DNA of 64,000 bases, taken from NCBI GenBank assembly GCA_941918925.1, contig OW799234.1:110638128-110702127 (forward strand), read 5' to 3'. The notes beneath the pieces were generated by a model. It saw only the letters and a program-made list of their open reading frames with translations. It did not search any database and was not told the origin of the DNA. The position numbers were made by a program, and so were the translations under genes. Numbering within the stretch: the first letter of the stretch is position 1; each line of letters starts with the position of its first letter. The stretch comes from Phyto melanocephala (Eukaryota; Arthropoda; Insecta; Diptera; Rhinophoridae). This document shows positions 10,208-21,500 of the stretch, in pieces.

Positions 10208-12875
10208 ATCAACAGTAAGTCACAATGTTCATGTTATGCACTGGAATTCTCAAGGCATAACGACTGAGTCAGCAGCTTCACAGCTGGAAAAATTTTTATA
10301 CGACAAGGAAGTTGATATTCTCCTTGTCAATGAGACTTTTTTGAAACCCTACCATAAATTTAAACTTGGGGGCTACAAAATTTATAGAGAGGATAGACCA
10401 ACACATGGCGGAGGTGTACTCATCGCGATAAAATATAATGTTGAACACGAAATATTACCAACTATAAATACGCGTGTGGCGGAAAATATTTCGGTACGAG
10501 TAATAATAAATAGGCGCCCTGTGATATTTACATCTGCGTACAATCCGGCTCACACTATACATTTTAAAACTGATATGGATGCCTTAACTAATCGTTCAAA
10601 TGACTTCTTTTTATTCGGTGATTTAAACGCTCAACATACTCACTGGAATTGCTTTTCAAACAATATTGCTGGTAATGAGCTTTATAGCCATTGCCTTCAA
10701 TCGAACTACTATATTTATTACCCGAATGCATTTACTCGTTTTGGACAAAATATAAATCCAGTACAGCCGTCTACAGTAGACATCCTTTTAACTAACTCTT
10801 GTCTTCCTTTTTCAACCTTGGAAACACATCCAAATATTCTGCAGTCGGACCATGTACCAATATCTTGCGTCATTTATGGAGAGGTACATAATAGCATTTT
10901 GTTGGTACCCCTATATAATCGAGCCGATTGGTTATCAATAAAAAACTGGGTGGAGAATGAAATACTATTACAAGATATAAATCAAAATATTACAAACACA
11001 GGTAATCTAGATGTATCATTAAGTAAACTAATATATATTGTAAAAGAAGCTACTAATAGAATACCAGTTGGTCATAGAAACCCCTGGCAACGGCAAATTT
11101 CAGAAATTAGCAAAATGCTAATTGCTCAGAGAAACAAATATAGACGTAAATTCCAAAGATGTAGGGATTTAAATTATAAAATGCATTTATATTGTGTCTT
11201 GAAACAGCTAAATAGGCTTATTCACTTTCACCTGAATAAAGACAGGAATGAGTCTTGGTCGAAATTCATTTCAAATCTGCCTACCGGTTCCAAAAAGTTT
11301 TGGAAATTAACTAAAACTTTAAAAGGCAAGAATCCTACATATTCTAAACTTCATGTAGATGGATCAATTCTGAATTCTGACGTCGAAAAGTCAAATGCAA
11401 TAGCTGACGTATTTGCTAGTTCACATACTATTACTATTAACAATCCATCACCCATGGACTCGGTTGTATCAAGATGCATTAATGACCTTAATCAAACTCT
11501 TATCGACAATACAAGTATGAAACTAACAAATTTGGCTGAAGTCAAATCATTTGTCCATTTGCTGAAAAATAATAAAGCTCCTGGCTTAGATGGGATTAAC
11601 AGTATAATACTTAAAAATATGCCCGACTCCTTTTTTGAAATTTTAAGTAAATTATTTAACTTCTGCCTGAGCAATGGGTACTTCCCACACGTTTTTAAAA
11701 TGGCTAAGGTAATTCCAATCCACAAATCTGGAAAGGATCCTAAATTGCCCTCCAGCTATAGGCCAATAAGTATTCTTAGCCTATTGGATAAGGTGTTCGA
11801 GAAAATTATTCACTCCAGAATTTTAGATTTTTTAAATTGCAATAATATCATAAATAAAGAACAATTTGGTTTTCGAAAAGAGCACTCCACTGTACATCAA
11901 CTTAAGAGAGTTGTTAACTTTCTTGAATGTAATAAAAGTAATCGAAAAAGCACTGGAGTCGTTTTTCTTGATATCGAAAAAGCTTTTGACTCAATCTGGC
12001 ATGATGGACTAGTGTATAAATTAAATACGTTAAATTTTCCAATTTACCTTCAAAAACTTATCAAAAGCTTTTTAGATAAACGTACGTTTGTTGTATCTGT
12101 CAATAACAAATTTTCTAGTGAAAGGCAAATACCTGCGGGCTTGCCGCAAGGATCAGTATTATCCCCTACACTATACTCGATATATACATCTGATGTTACT
12201 CTAAGAAGAGACCATGATGCAGCTTTTTACGCGGATGACAGCGCCTTTATTTGTTGCGGTAAAGTCTCGAATGCGATTATTAGAAGAATGGAAAATAATC
12301 TTAAATTAATTCGTAAATACTATGACAAATGGAAAATAAAAGTCAATGACGATAAAACTCAAGCAATTATATTTCCATTCAACAAATCGCGAAAACGCTT
12401 TCCTACTAGATATTTATCGTCTAGGGGAACAATTATCCCATTGAAGGACGAAATTAAATATCTAGGAGTAATCCTTGACAGAAAACTTTTATTCAAACAG
12501 CATGTTAATTACATTTGCGAGAAGGCAATTAAGTGTAGTCGTGCCTTATACCCCTTAATTGGCCGAAGATCTAATCTTAATATAAAGAACAAAGTTCTTA
12601 TTTACAAAATGTGTATTCGACCGATTATGACCTATGGTTGTCAAATCTGGTCCCAAAAGGCTGCTAAAACGCATACAAAAAAATTGCAAATCATTCAAAA
12701 TAAAAACTTGAAAATAATACACAATCTACCTTTTAGATATCCAACTTATCTTCTACATAGAAACTTTAACTTTAAAATGTTTAATTCATTGACAAGGGAA
12801 CTGACGCTGTCATTTAATGAAAAATGCAGAAGGTCAAATTTTGAAATAATAAGAAATTTGCTGAACAACCACTGA
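10197..12875 (+). CDS. LINE ORF2 protein (endonuclease and reverse transcriptase)
   Basis: This 892-residue polyprotein nicks the target and primes reverse transcription there. Apurinic-type endonuclease (about 10-228): Trp16-Asn17, catalytic Glu46, GDLNAQHTHW with Asp142/Asn144/His147, Asp195, and the SDH motif at 217-219. Reverse transcriptase (about 440-720): PIHKSGKDP with YRPIS, the first catalytic Asp592 in LDIEKAFD, GLPQGSVLSP, and FYADD at 677-681 with its two Asp residues. A thumb-like region follows (KYLGVILD), with no RNase H. Only the ATG at 10197 fits the natural start before VHVMHWN. It lies inside the last codons of ORF1 in another frame, so termination-reinitiation is plausible (inference). 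All catalytic residues I can check are present, so the protein may be functional. Confidence 0.94.
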   Translation: MPYKSTVSHNVHVMHWNSQGITTESAASQLEKFLYDKEVDILLVNETFLKPYHKFKLGGYKIYREDRPTHGGGVLIAIKYNVEHEILPTINTRVAENISVRVIINRRPVIFTSAYNPAHTIHFKTDMDALTNRSNDFFLFGDLNAQHTHWNCFSNNIAGNELYSHCLQSNYYIYYPNAFTRFGQNINPVQPSTVDILLTNSCLPFSTLETHPNILQSDHVPISCVIYGEVHNSILLVPLYNRADWLSIKNWVENEILLQDINQNITNTGNLDVSLSKLIYIVKEATNRIPVGHRNPWQRQISEISKMLIAQRNKYRRKFQRCRDLNYKMHLYCVLKQLNRLIHFHLNKDRNESWSKFISNLPTGSKKFWKLTKTLKGKNPTYSKLHVDGSILNSDVEKSNAIADVFASSHTITINNPSPMDSVVSRCINDLNQTLIDNTSMKLTNLAEVKSFVHLLKNNKAPGLDGINSIILKNMPDSFFEILSKLFNFCLSNGYFPHVFKMAKVIPIHKSGKDPKLPSSYRPISILSLLDKVFEKIIHSRILDFLNCNNIINKEQFGFRKEHSTVHQLKRVVNFLECNKSNRKSTGVVFLDIEKAFDSIWHDGLVYKLNTLNFPIYLQKLIKSFLDKRTFVVSVNNKFSSERQIPAGLPQGSVLSPTLYSIYTSDVTLRRDHDAAFYADDSAFICCGKVSNAIIRRMENNLKLIRKYYDKWKIKVNDDKTQAIIFPFNKSRKRFPTRYLSSRGTIIPLKDEIKYLGVILDRKLLFKQHVNYICEKAIKCSRALYPLIGRRSNLNIKNKVLIYKMCIRPIMTYGCQIWSQKAAKTHTKKLQIIQNKNLKIIHNLPFRYPTYLLHRNFNFKMFNSLTRELTLSFNEKCRRSNFEIIRNLLNNH

Positions 12876-13105
12876 GGGTCTTTTGTTTAAAAGACACATT
12901 TCAGTGATTGTTTTAAAATCTCTTATAACTTCTAAGTTGATGCGAGGTTTTTTATGAACAACTTTTCCTTAAATCTGTGATATTAGTAGTTTCTTTATTT
13001 TATTAATAAGATGTTAATTGTTGTAATACTATATGTAAATTCTCATAACTCTGTTAATGATATTGATAAAATGAATAAGTTTTTAATAAAGGATAATAAT
13101 AATAA
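12876..13105 (+). other. LINE 3' UTR with TAA tail
   Basis: About 230 bases between the ORF2 stop codon and the target duplication, ending TTTTAATAAAGGA followed by four to five TAA units. AATAAA in this tail could double as a poly(A) signal. The tail lacks a long poly(A), unlike classical jockey. Confidence 0.75.
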
Positions 13106-13121
13106 TAAGTTTATTTTATAC
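13106..13121 (+). repeat. Target site duplication, 3' copy (LINE)
   Basis: Second copy of TAAGTTTATTTTATAC, directly after the TAA run. Its first three bases could equally belong to the element's tail. Confidence 0.9.
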
Positions 13122-14560
13122 GTATATTTAACTTAAATAGTTAATTTTTTGTAAAAACAATTCTGCGGTGGACATTGCACCAATGCATATACATAGGTAC
13201 TGTTTAATTTTCACTACGCTACAGATGATAGACATACATATGTATTTAAAAATTTTTAATAACTTTTATTTAAATCTCTAAATTTTATAATGAATTATGT
13301 GTAGTGTTTGCAAGCGCTCCTGGTTAAATCAGGTATTGGATGGATTATAATTACTGCCAACAGCAATAAATAAATTTGCTTTGTGTTCATTAGAAACTTA
13401 TGATAGAGAGTTTTGAAGGCCTTTCTATTTCATATTTCTGTTTTATGTCTTATTTAGTTAAAATAGCTTTTATTTTTATTAATTTAATATGTTGCGCTTA
13501 TATGCGAGCTTGGAAGCAGTTTTTTTACGTATGTATATAAAAATATTTTATTATAATTCAACACCTCGTTACCAAATTGGGTAGGCTTTTTATGGAAAAA
13601 ACAAAAATTATAATTTTGAATTGTAATAAAATAGATTTTTACTAATCTCAAGCTCATGCATAAATATAATAAAAAATGTTCGAAGAAAATATATTATATA
13701 TATTTTTTTATAATTTCACCTGTTCAGTATTTTACTGAAAATTAATAACATGTTTATGTGTTCTCTGAACAGATATTCTTTAGTCTATTTTTAGAATGAG
13801 AAGCATAATTTAAAAAAATTTTTTTTTTTAAAAAATTCACTATTTGATTTACTCTCCTTCGCATTTATTTTTCTTTTGTCTTTTGTCATTTGGTACATAC
13901 TTTATAGGAAAAGAGGGAAAACTGAGTAAAATTTAAAAGATTGAAACGAAATAGAGCTTTTTTACGTGACTATAAATCAGTTATTTCCAACCATAGTCCA
14001 GTAAATTTTTTAAGAAACGATTTATCTGTATGTGGAATACCAGAAAACGTTTAAAACGCGATATTTTAAAAATCGAGACACGCTTATTATATTAAGCATC
14101 GATATGTTTATTTCAGTTAATTTACTATAATTGATTTTCAAAACTTTTTTATACATATTTTTAATATGTTGCACATAAGATTTTTAAAAAATAAATTGTT
14201 TTAAGATTTTGCGATCTACATAGTTATAACGAAACTACCAAAAAATATTTTACACAAAATATAATAACGGTTGCTTAATAACTTTGACTTACTCTTTATG
14301 CGATTCACTTTAGAGTGTTGAAGTTTGTAAACGAATTAATTAATTAATCTATGTATGTATAAGAAATTCAATGAGCACTTCTACTTATCTATTGAGCGCT
14401 TTTTCTATCTCTAAGTCAATTTTGTCATCATTTTATATGTATGTATGTGTGTACATATATCGATGGTCACAAGTAGAAAAGCCCTAACTATAATAATTGT
14501 TACTTTTTAGGAGAAGGTAAAAACGTAATAGAAATTATATTATTGCCAGTAAAACTGTTA
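13122..14560. other. No gene seen between LINE and F2 foldback
   Basis: AT-rich intergenic DNA. A lone MITE end (CGATGGTCACAAGTAGAAA) sits at about 14460, 100 bases before the F2 foldback. Confidence 0.5.
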
Positions 14561-16806
14561 TTTTTATACCCGCCACCAAAATAATGGTGGGGATATATTC
14601 ATTTTGTCATTTCGTTTGTAACACATCGAAATATCAATTTTAGACCCCATAAAGTAAATATACTTTGAATCGGGGTTTTATTTTATGACGATCTAGTTAT
14701 GTTCGTCGGTCTGTTGAAAGCACGAAAGAGGTCGGAACAAAAAAGCAAGGGGGATCATGTTTTGCCAGAATTTGTTTATACACAAGGTTTGTTTGGTATT
14801 GAAAATGGGCTAAATCGGTGTACTAAAAAGAGAGTTATAGCTCGTAATGCAAGAGTAAGTTAAAAAAACCGTGTCGTTTACAAATCGAATAAAATGTAAT
14901 TGTGTCCAAATGCATTAACGTAAGTAGAGTCATGAAATTTCGAATGTATATTTCCTGAGTAAAAAAATATTTTTCTCCGAAAATTGCCGAAATCTATTAA
15001 TTAGGAATGAAGTTATAGATCAAAACGTACGAAAATTTATACCGCGCAGTGTATTTTTCAGTATATTCAAAATTTAAAATGTAATAAATTTAAGCGATTT
15101 TCAGGGAAAAATATTCTTTTGACTCGATAAATATATATTCGAAGTTTCATGACTACGTTTATGCGTCTGGACACAATTCAAAAGTGAAAGTGGGCGTTAT
15201 AGTAGGCGTGTCAAAGTTGTTTTTGCTAATGAGTACAACTTAGGTGTTTCAATATAGACCTTTATTATTCCAAAATCTTTATTAATAGAGAAATTATATG
15301 AATTTTAGGTAAAACGTTATATGGGAGGTGGGCGTAAAAGTGGGCGTGGCACCTTAATTTTTTGGCATAGTAATGAAATTACATAGGGGGATAGACGTAG
15401 CAAAATTTATCATCATACCTCTAATTTCATCGGTTTTATGAGCTTTTAAATTTCATTAACGGTAGATAACGTGAAAAGTGGGCGTTAAAGAAGGCGTTTC
15501 AAAGTTGTTTTTGCGAATGAGTACAACTTAGATGTTTCAATATAGCCCTTTATTATTCCAAAATCTTTATTAATAGAGAAATTATATGAATTTTAGTTAA
15601 AACGTTATATGAGAGGTGGTCGTAAAAGTGGGCGTGGCACCTTAATTTTCTGGCTCAGTAATGAAATTGCCTACGTGGATATTCGTAGCAAATTTGATCA
15701 TCATACCTCTAATTTTGGCGGTTTTATGAGCTTTTAAATTTCATTAACGGTAGATAACGTGAAAAGTGGGCGTTATAGTAGGCGTGTCAAAGTTATTTGT
15801 ATGAATGAGTACAAATTAGTTGTTTCAATATAGCCCTTTATTATTCCAAAATCTTTATTAATAGAGAAATTATATGAATTTTAGGAAAATCGTTATATGG
15901 GAGGTGGGCGTAAAAGTGGGCGTGGCACCTTAATTTTCTGGCTCAGTAATGAAATTGCCTACGTGGATATTCGTAGCAAATTTGATCATCATACCTCTAA
16001 TTTTGGCGGTTTTATGAGCTTTTAAATTTCATTAACGGTAGATAACGTGAAAAGTGGGCGTTATAGTAGGCGTGTCAAAGTTGTTTTTGCTAATAAGCAC
16101 AACCTAGATGTTTCAATATAGTCCTTTATTATTCCAAAATCTATACTAATAGAGAAATTATATGAATTTTGGGTAAAACGTTATATGGGAGGTGGGCGTA
16201 AAAGTGGGCGTGGAACATTGATTTTCCGTTACAAAAAATCGTTTCACCAAAAACCAAAGTGTGCAAAATTTCAGAGTCGTATATTCAATTTTGTTGCTTT
16301 TATGACGTTTTTGTTTTTAAATATACCGAAAAATACACTGTGCGGTATAAATTTTCGTACATTTTGATCGATAAATCCTCTCCTAATGCTTAGATTTAGA
16401 TAATTTTTGGGGAAAAATATTGTCAGAAAATATACATTCGAAGTTTCATGAGTCTACGGTAATGCGTTTGGACACAATTCCATTTTATTCGATGTTCGAA
16501 GGACACGGTTTTTTCGACCTACTCTTGCTTTTCGAGCTATAACTCTCTTCCTAATATTCCGATTTAGCACATTTTCAATACCAAACAAACCTTGTCTATT
16601 AGAAAGATTCTGGCGCCCTAGCTTTTTCGGTGCGACCTCTATCGTGCTTTCAACAGACGGACGGACATAGCTAGATCGTCATCAAATCAAACCCTGTTTC
16701 AGAATATATATACTTTATGGGGTCTAAAATGGATATTTCGATGTGTTACAAACGGAATGACAAAATGAATAGACCCCCACCATTTTTTTGGTGGCGGGTA
16801 TAAAAA
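14561..16806. mobile_element. F2 foldback-type element with ~0.5-kb inverted ends and tandem core
   Basis: The ends TTTTTATACCCGCCACCAAA and (right, reversed) the same sequence form inverted repeats that continue with few mismatches for about 500 bases: CATCGAAATATC, TTAGACCCCATAAAGTA, ATGACGATCTAG, GTTTGTTTGGTATTGAAAAT and ACGAAAATTTATACCGC. Between them (about 15186-16190) lie three to four near-identical ~270-bp units holding GTGGGCGTTATAGTAGGCGT and GAGGTGGGCGTAAAAGTGGG. The element is noncoding; the open frame at 16185-16367 is repeat. No target duplication is clear. Confidence 0.8.
15186..16215 (+). repeat. ~270-bp tandem units inside the F2 foldback
   Basis: Units repeat the order GGCGTGTCAAAGTTGTTTTT, TTTCAATATAGCCCTTTATT, AAACGTTATATGGGAGGTGG, GGGCGTGGCACCTTAATTTT, then GAGCTTTTAAATTTCATTAA. 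Starts lie near 15189, 15478, 15766 and 16057. Units two and three differ at only a few positions, which points to recent duplication or conversion. Confidence 0.85.
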
Positions 16807-16807
16807 A

Positions 16808-17377
16808 GATATGCATATATCAAAATGTAATAAAATTTTAACCGCAAAGTGCCTTTTTTGGTACGATGTACGATTCTTTTTTCCTTTTTAACCAAAAAAA
16901 ACTTGTAATAACTCAAACTCCTATAATTTATCTTTGGACAAAGATTTTGGAAGAAAAGGGGACTCTATATTGCAATATCTAAGCTAAATTTATTAACAGA
17001 AACTATTTGGAGATGCGCACAGCTCACATAACTTACTGTTAGTGAAATATAAAAGCTTATCAAACCAACAAAATTAGATTTATGATGATGTAATCTTGCA
17101 TATATGCATTTTTCGTCAATATATGTAAGTATAATTCCAAAAAATAAGGTGGCATATATATTGAAAGTTAGAAGCTCATAAAATCGTCAGAATTATACAT
17201 ACGTATTAATTATTTTATGTCAAAATAAGTATAATTCCAAACAATTTCCCTTATAACGGTTTTTCTTAAATTCATATTATTCTGCATAAAAAATTATTCT
17301 ATAGTGATTTCTGTGCATAAAAAAATAATAAATTTTGTGCTATAAAAGTACACAAAGCTGGTGGTGGGTATAAAAAA
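16808..17377 (+). repeat. F2-family repeat segment with the GGTGGTGGGTATA end
   Basis: Directly follows the foldback. It carries F2 internal blocks and ends AAGCTGGTGGTGGGTATAAA, the other sub-terminal part of the family. Confidence 0.6.
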
Positions 17378-18118
17378 TTCTTTATTGCTCTTATTTCCCC
17401 TTATATTTTTCTTGTTTTAGAAATCTCCCCGAAAACATCCATATATTCTTCTTTAAGATGCGACTGCCTATAAATACCACAAATACAATGAAGAGTGGCG
17501 ACCTATCTTCGGCAAAAAAAAAAACTGAAATTTCATGTAGAAATACTTTTAAAGGGGTACGGTGAACTTTTTTCCGGTACGATCAAATGACATGTATTTT
17601 TTAAATCCTTAAATTAATTTGAGATGTCTGTTAAAAATACAATTAAGTTTTTGATTTATAATTGTACAAGAAAGCGTATGTTTTTTTTTCAGTCATTATA
17701 ATTAAAACAAAAATTTTATTATACTTCACTGTCATATAAGTTGTTGCAACATAATTGAATTAAATTAAATATATAAGTATATAAGTATACATAAATGTTT
17801 TTATTATAATTATTATTTATTTATGTTTTTTTTATACAAATGTGTTTTTTATTAAGACTCTTAAATTCAAAACAAAAGCAGTGTCAATAAAAATTAAAAA
17901 AACTAGCAATATTTTGTTTTTTTTTATTATATGCATGTACTTATATATACAAATGTATATTTTTATATATGTATATAATTTGTTTTTAATGTATGGTTAA
18001 AAAGACGAACTAATTTTTTTTTTTAACTTAAAAATTAATTTTAGAAAAATTATAACATTCTTCTTCTACTACTACATATGTATGTATGTATATTATATTC
18101 GACGAGTTGTGATCATTA

Positions 18119-18124
18119 TTTATT
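18119..18124 (-). promoter_or_regulatory. Possible poly(A) signal downstream of ogre
   Basis: AATAAA on the - strand, about 200 bases past the ogre stop codon. The DNA between 17.7 and 18.2 kb is very AT-rich with several similar hexamers, so this is only a candidate. Confidence 0.2.
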
Positions 18125-18267
18125 TGAAATTAGAAATAACATTCGATATAAAAAGTGAGACAGCTAAAAGAGGAGTATACAATTATTATTGGTTAAGGTT
18201 TTTAATTTAATCACAGAACTTCTATTGATTGATGCAAGAAAGATTATATGTATTGAAAAGTTATTAA

Positions 18268-18297
18268 GCAGCTGTAATCGTTGTTGTTGTTGTTGTT
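18268..18297 (+). repeat. (GTT)n run just downstream of ogre
   Basis: About six GTT units after CGTTGTTG. It lies within the expected ogre 3' UTR (CAA repeats on the transcribed strand). Confidence 0.8.
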
Positions 18298-18325
18298 ATG
18301 ATAATATCAGAAAACATATCAATAA

Positions 18326-18548
18326 TCACTTAGTGCGATTATATCTAGAGGGATCAATTTCTTTAGAGAATTCGGTCATTACTTCTTTATAAATGACTGG
18401 ATCTAAATTTCGGCCCAGCATATAAATTAGCCACCAATCACCAATATCCAATTTTTGTGATAAAATACGGCAAGTTTCCAAACTAATTACACGATTGCGG
18501 GCATGCAACAAGCGAGGACGAAACGAAGGCATACATAACATTAGAGCA
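18326..18548 (-). CDS. ogre: ogre coding exon 4 (residues 289-362 and stop)
   Basis: The acceptor TTTTTAATAG|T completes the split Arg codon. The exon encodes the C-terminal cytoplasmic tail, with the conserved stretch around IGDWWLIYMLGRNLDPVIYK, and ends in TGA. Confidence 0.93.
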
Positions 18549-21500
18549 CTATTAAAAACAATAAAAAAAGACATAATCAAAAATGTGTATAAAAAACATA
18601 TGTGTTAATAAAATTAATGACTTACCGGAATATCAATAATCCTAAGAGGAGTGACAACAAAATCATATACCAAAACCAGATAAAAACATATGTTTTCTCA
18701 TTCACTATATTGAGAGGTAAAATACAAAGTGAATCGTGTTTTTGAAGCGAACCAGAAGCACCATATTTATGGAATATACATTTGGTGACACGTGGGAATA
18801 TATAAACCATGGGATCTACTCTTTGCTCTTGTGGAACATCGGACAATTGCATCACCCTGGTACCATACGACATAAACTCTCCATCAAAGAAACGATTCAT
18901 TAGATACATTTGTATGATGATGTTGATAAAGCAGATAACCTCACAAAGCCAATATCGCATGGCATACATTTTATGGCGCTTTAAATGTTTGGTCAGATAG
19001 TCGAGTAAAGCATCACGTTTAGCCTCTTTCTCTTCTCGCGTACAAATTGTTATATTCAGGCCCATTACAATCATACGCATAAGGCCACCCTCAAATTTGT
19101 CCCATAAAAATTTGGGTGTGTAGCAAGCAATGGCCTGAAAAGCAAAGGCAATAATAAAACTATTAGAAATATTTGACACAAATCTAAGAGCAAAAGCTTA
19201 TTATTGATATTTTATAATTTTTACTTGATATTATATTTATTTTTCTTATTATTACATTTTTAAAAATAATTAGTTAATTAATGTAAATCATTCTTATTTT
19301 TGCTTAAGTTCATTTATTCTTTTATTTAATTTTATGATTCAAATTTAATTAAATTGCAATCATTTTTAGGAATATTCTTTCTAAAATTATATCCGATATT
19401 AGCCGAGTCGAATGCATAGTAGTATACCGATAAAGAGTGCTGATATGAAATCGTAGCTGGTTTCGAAACAAATGACGATAATCAAAACGCTACAGTCAAT
19501 AATTGGATGTTCAGAAAAATGTTTACTTACTTTGTGCAAACTTTTAGGGCCGTATTTATAAAAAATATTTTAGGTTAAAATATTGTTTTAATTTCTTCGA
19601 GCTAAAGATCACTTTTTATATTAAATTATTATTATTTTATTCCGATATTTCTTCACGGAAAGTTTTTACAATTTATAACAATTAACAATTAAAAACATGT
19701 AGTTTCAATAAAATTATGTTATATAAAACGCACTGCGCGATATAATAAATTTACGAAGGGAAATATTTGCTGAACGAATAATTTGAGGAAATGTCCATGT
19801 GATTTAACGTGATAAGATTATTTTCTCTGGGTATATATAAAGATTTAGATCCTACAGATAAGCCAGTAACGATCGAGCACTTGAAAGCGAATATTTGACG
19901 CGTGATTGCCGAAATAGAACTATATTAAATGTAAAGTATGTTTTAAAAATGAACATCCAGGTACACACACTCAAACACAAAAATATCTAATTGATAAAGT
20001 TAATTGAATGAAAATATTTATTTCAATATACAGTTCTCCGTCCGTTTAAGTAAACACCCAATATTGGTTTCTTCCTGTTAAATCAGCAATATCAACATTT
20101 TATTATGGAGTTCAATTTCATTTACGTTTTCCTTTGCATTTCATACTTCTTTTTATTTATTTAACTAAATCATCATGAATTTAAATCACGTTCAAAAGAC
20201 CGTATTTCTCTATTGACCAATAAAATGTTATGTATAATTGCTGAATCACATTTCGACAAAAAAAAACATTAAAATAAAGAAAACATTGATTTAATTTTAA
20301 CCTCTGATAACTATCATTAGAAAAACTTAAAAAAAAAAAACTAAATTATTTAAGATATGTATACACAATCAACCTTACATTAAGTTTAAATTATTTTGTA
20401 GGATACACTTACTTATTTCTTAAATACTTCCTAATTAACTTTTACTATTTAAAGTAGATTTTTGAGTTTTTATACCCTTCATCTGTGGTGCCAAGGGTAT
20501 ATATAGTTTTGTCATTCCGTTTGTAATTTCTATATTATTGATTTTCGACTGCACCAAGTATATGTTTTCTGAAAGCTTTTTACTAGTGGAGTCAATTGAG
20601 GGAGTCGATTCGGGTTATTGTAATAGATCGCTTTTTTATCGATTGAACACTGACCGTCTGAACGATTTTCCGAGTGTTGGTTAAATTAACACACGGTAAC
20701 GCCATAACTTTCTGAGATATGAGCAAAAAAACACGACTACCTCTCGACCTCGACTACCAACATTTTTACCACAAAAATCAATATATTTCTGCCCGAGGTT
20801 AATTAATACAGACGTTTGCTATTTTTTTATAGGTATGATATGCTATGATATGATACTTTAACAATATGAGGGATAAATTATTTACAAACCGTTAAAGTTA
20901 TAGGTAAAAATTATAAAAATAAAAATATATAGTTTTTAAATATGTAACATTTTTGAAGCTTCTAATCATTTTTTAACCTACGGAACACACCAAAATACAA
21001 ACCGTAACCTCGAAAAATATTGCCGAGGAAAACTGACAATCGGAAAACTGTCTGAGATATAAGCACAAATATAAAAATTCGGAGGGGTTTTCCTTAAATC
21101 TTATAAACGAAAATTGATTTTGTAAAAAGAAAGGGCTTGACTAGCAGAATATAAGACACTAAAAAAAATTTTATACCAAGATGTACCCACTCTCCCAGTG
21201 GAATATAATAAACAATAAAAGAGTTAAGATCCCAAATAGCATCTGAAACGAAATAGCGGAATTTTTTTTAACCCCATCAAGATAAAATAAAAGGGCTTGA
21301 CTGGTAGAAAAGTTAAAGTTAACTATGTAAAAATTTGAAATCAAATATGGCGTCCGAAATAATATTAAAAATGGCATATAACATGGTATCTAAAATCTAA
21401 AATAAACTACAAGGCGTACATGACAGTGAAGGATATTGTCATATTCAGCATGACCGAATAAAGCCCTCTTGTTTATTTTTTTTTATACCTGCCAACAAAA

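Larger units (their letters stand above)
8952..13105 (+). mobile_element. Full-length Jockey-type non-LTR retrotransposon
   Basis: This 4.15-kb element has two open frames (ORF1 and ORF2), a short 5' UTR and a 3' UTR ending in a short run of TAA units after TTTTAATAAAGGA. It is flanked by a perfect direct repeat TAAGTTTATTTTATAC at 8936-8951 and 13106-13121, so both ends are set to within the 3-base ambiguity of the TAA run. ORF1 has the pre-C2HC plus zinc-knuckle layout of Jockey-clade elements. ORF2 has endonuclease and reverse transcriptase but no RNase H. A TAA-repeat tail is better known from I-type elements, so clade placement is likely but not certain. Intact frames and an unmutated target duplication indicate recent insertion. 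Confidence 0.92.

Noticed and set aside
11492..11725. - strand ORF of 77 residues
   Set aside because: Antisense shadow of LINE ORF2.
14561..16806. LTR retrotransposon
   Set aside because: The terminal repeats are inverted, not direct, and no gag or pol remains exist between them.
18809..19000. + strand ORF of 63 residues
   Set aside because: Antisense shadow of ogre exon 3.
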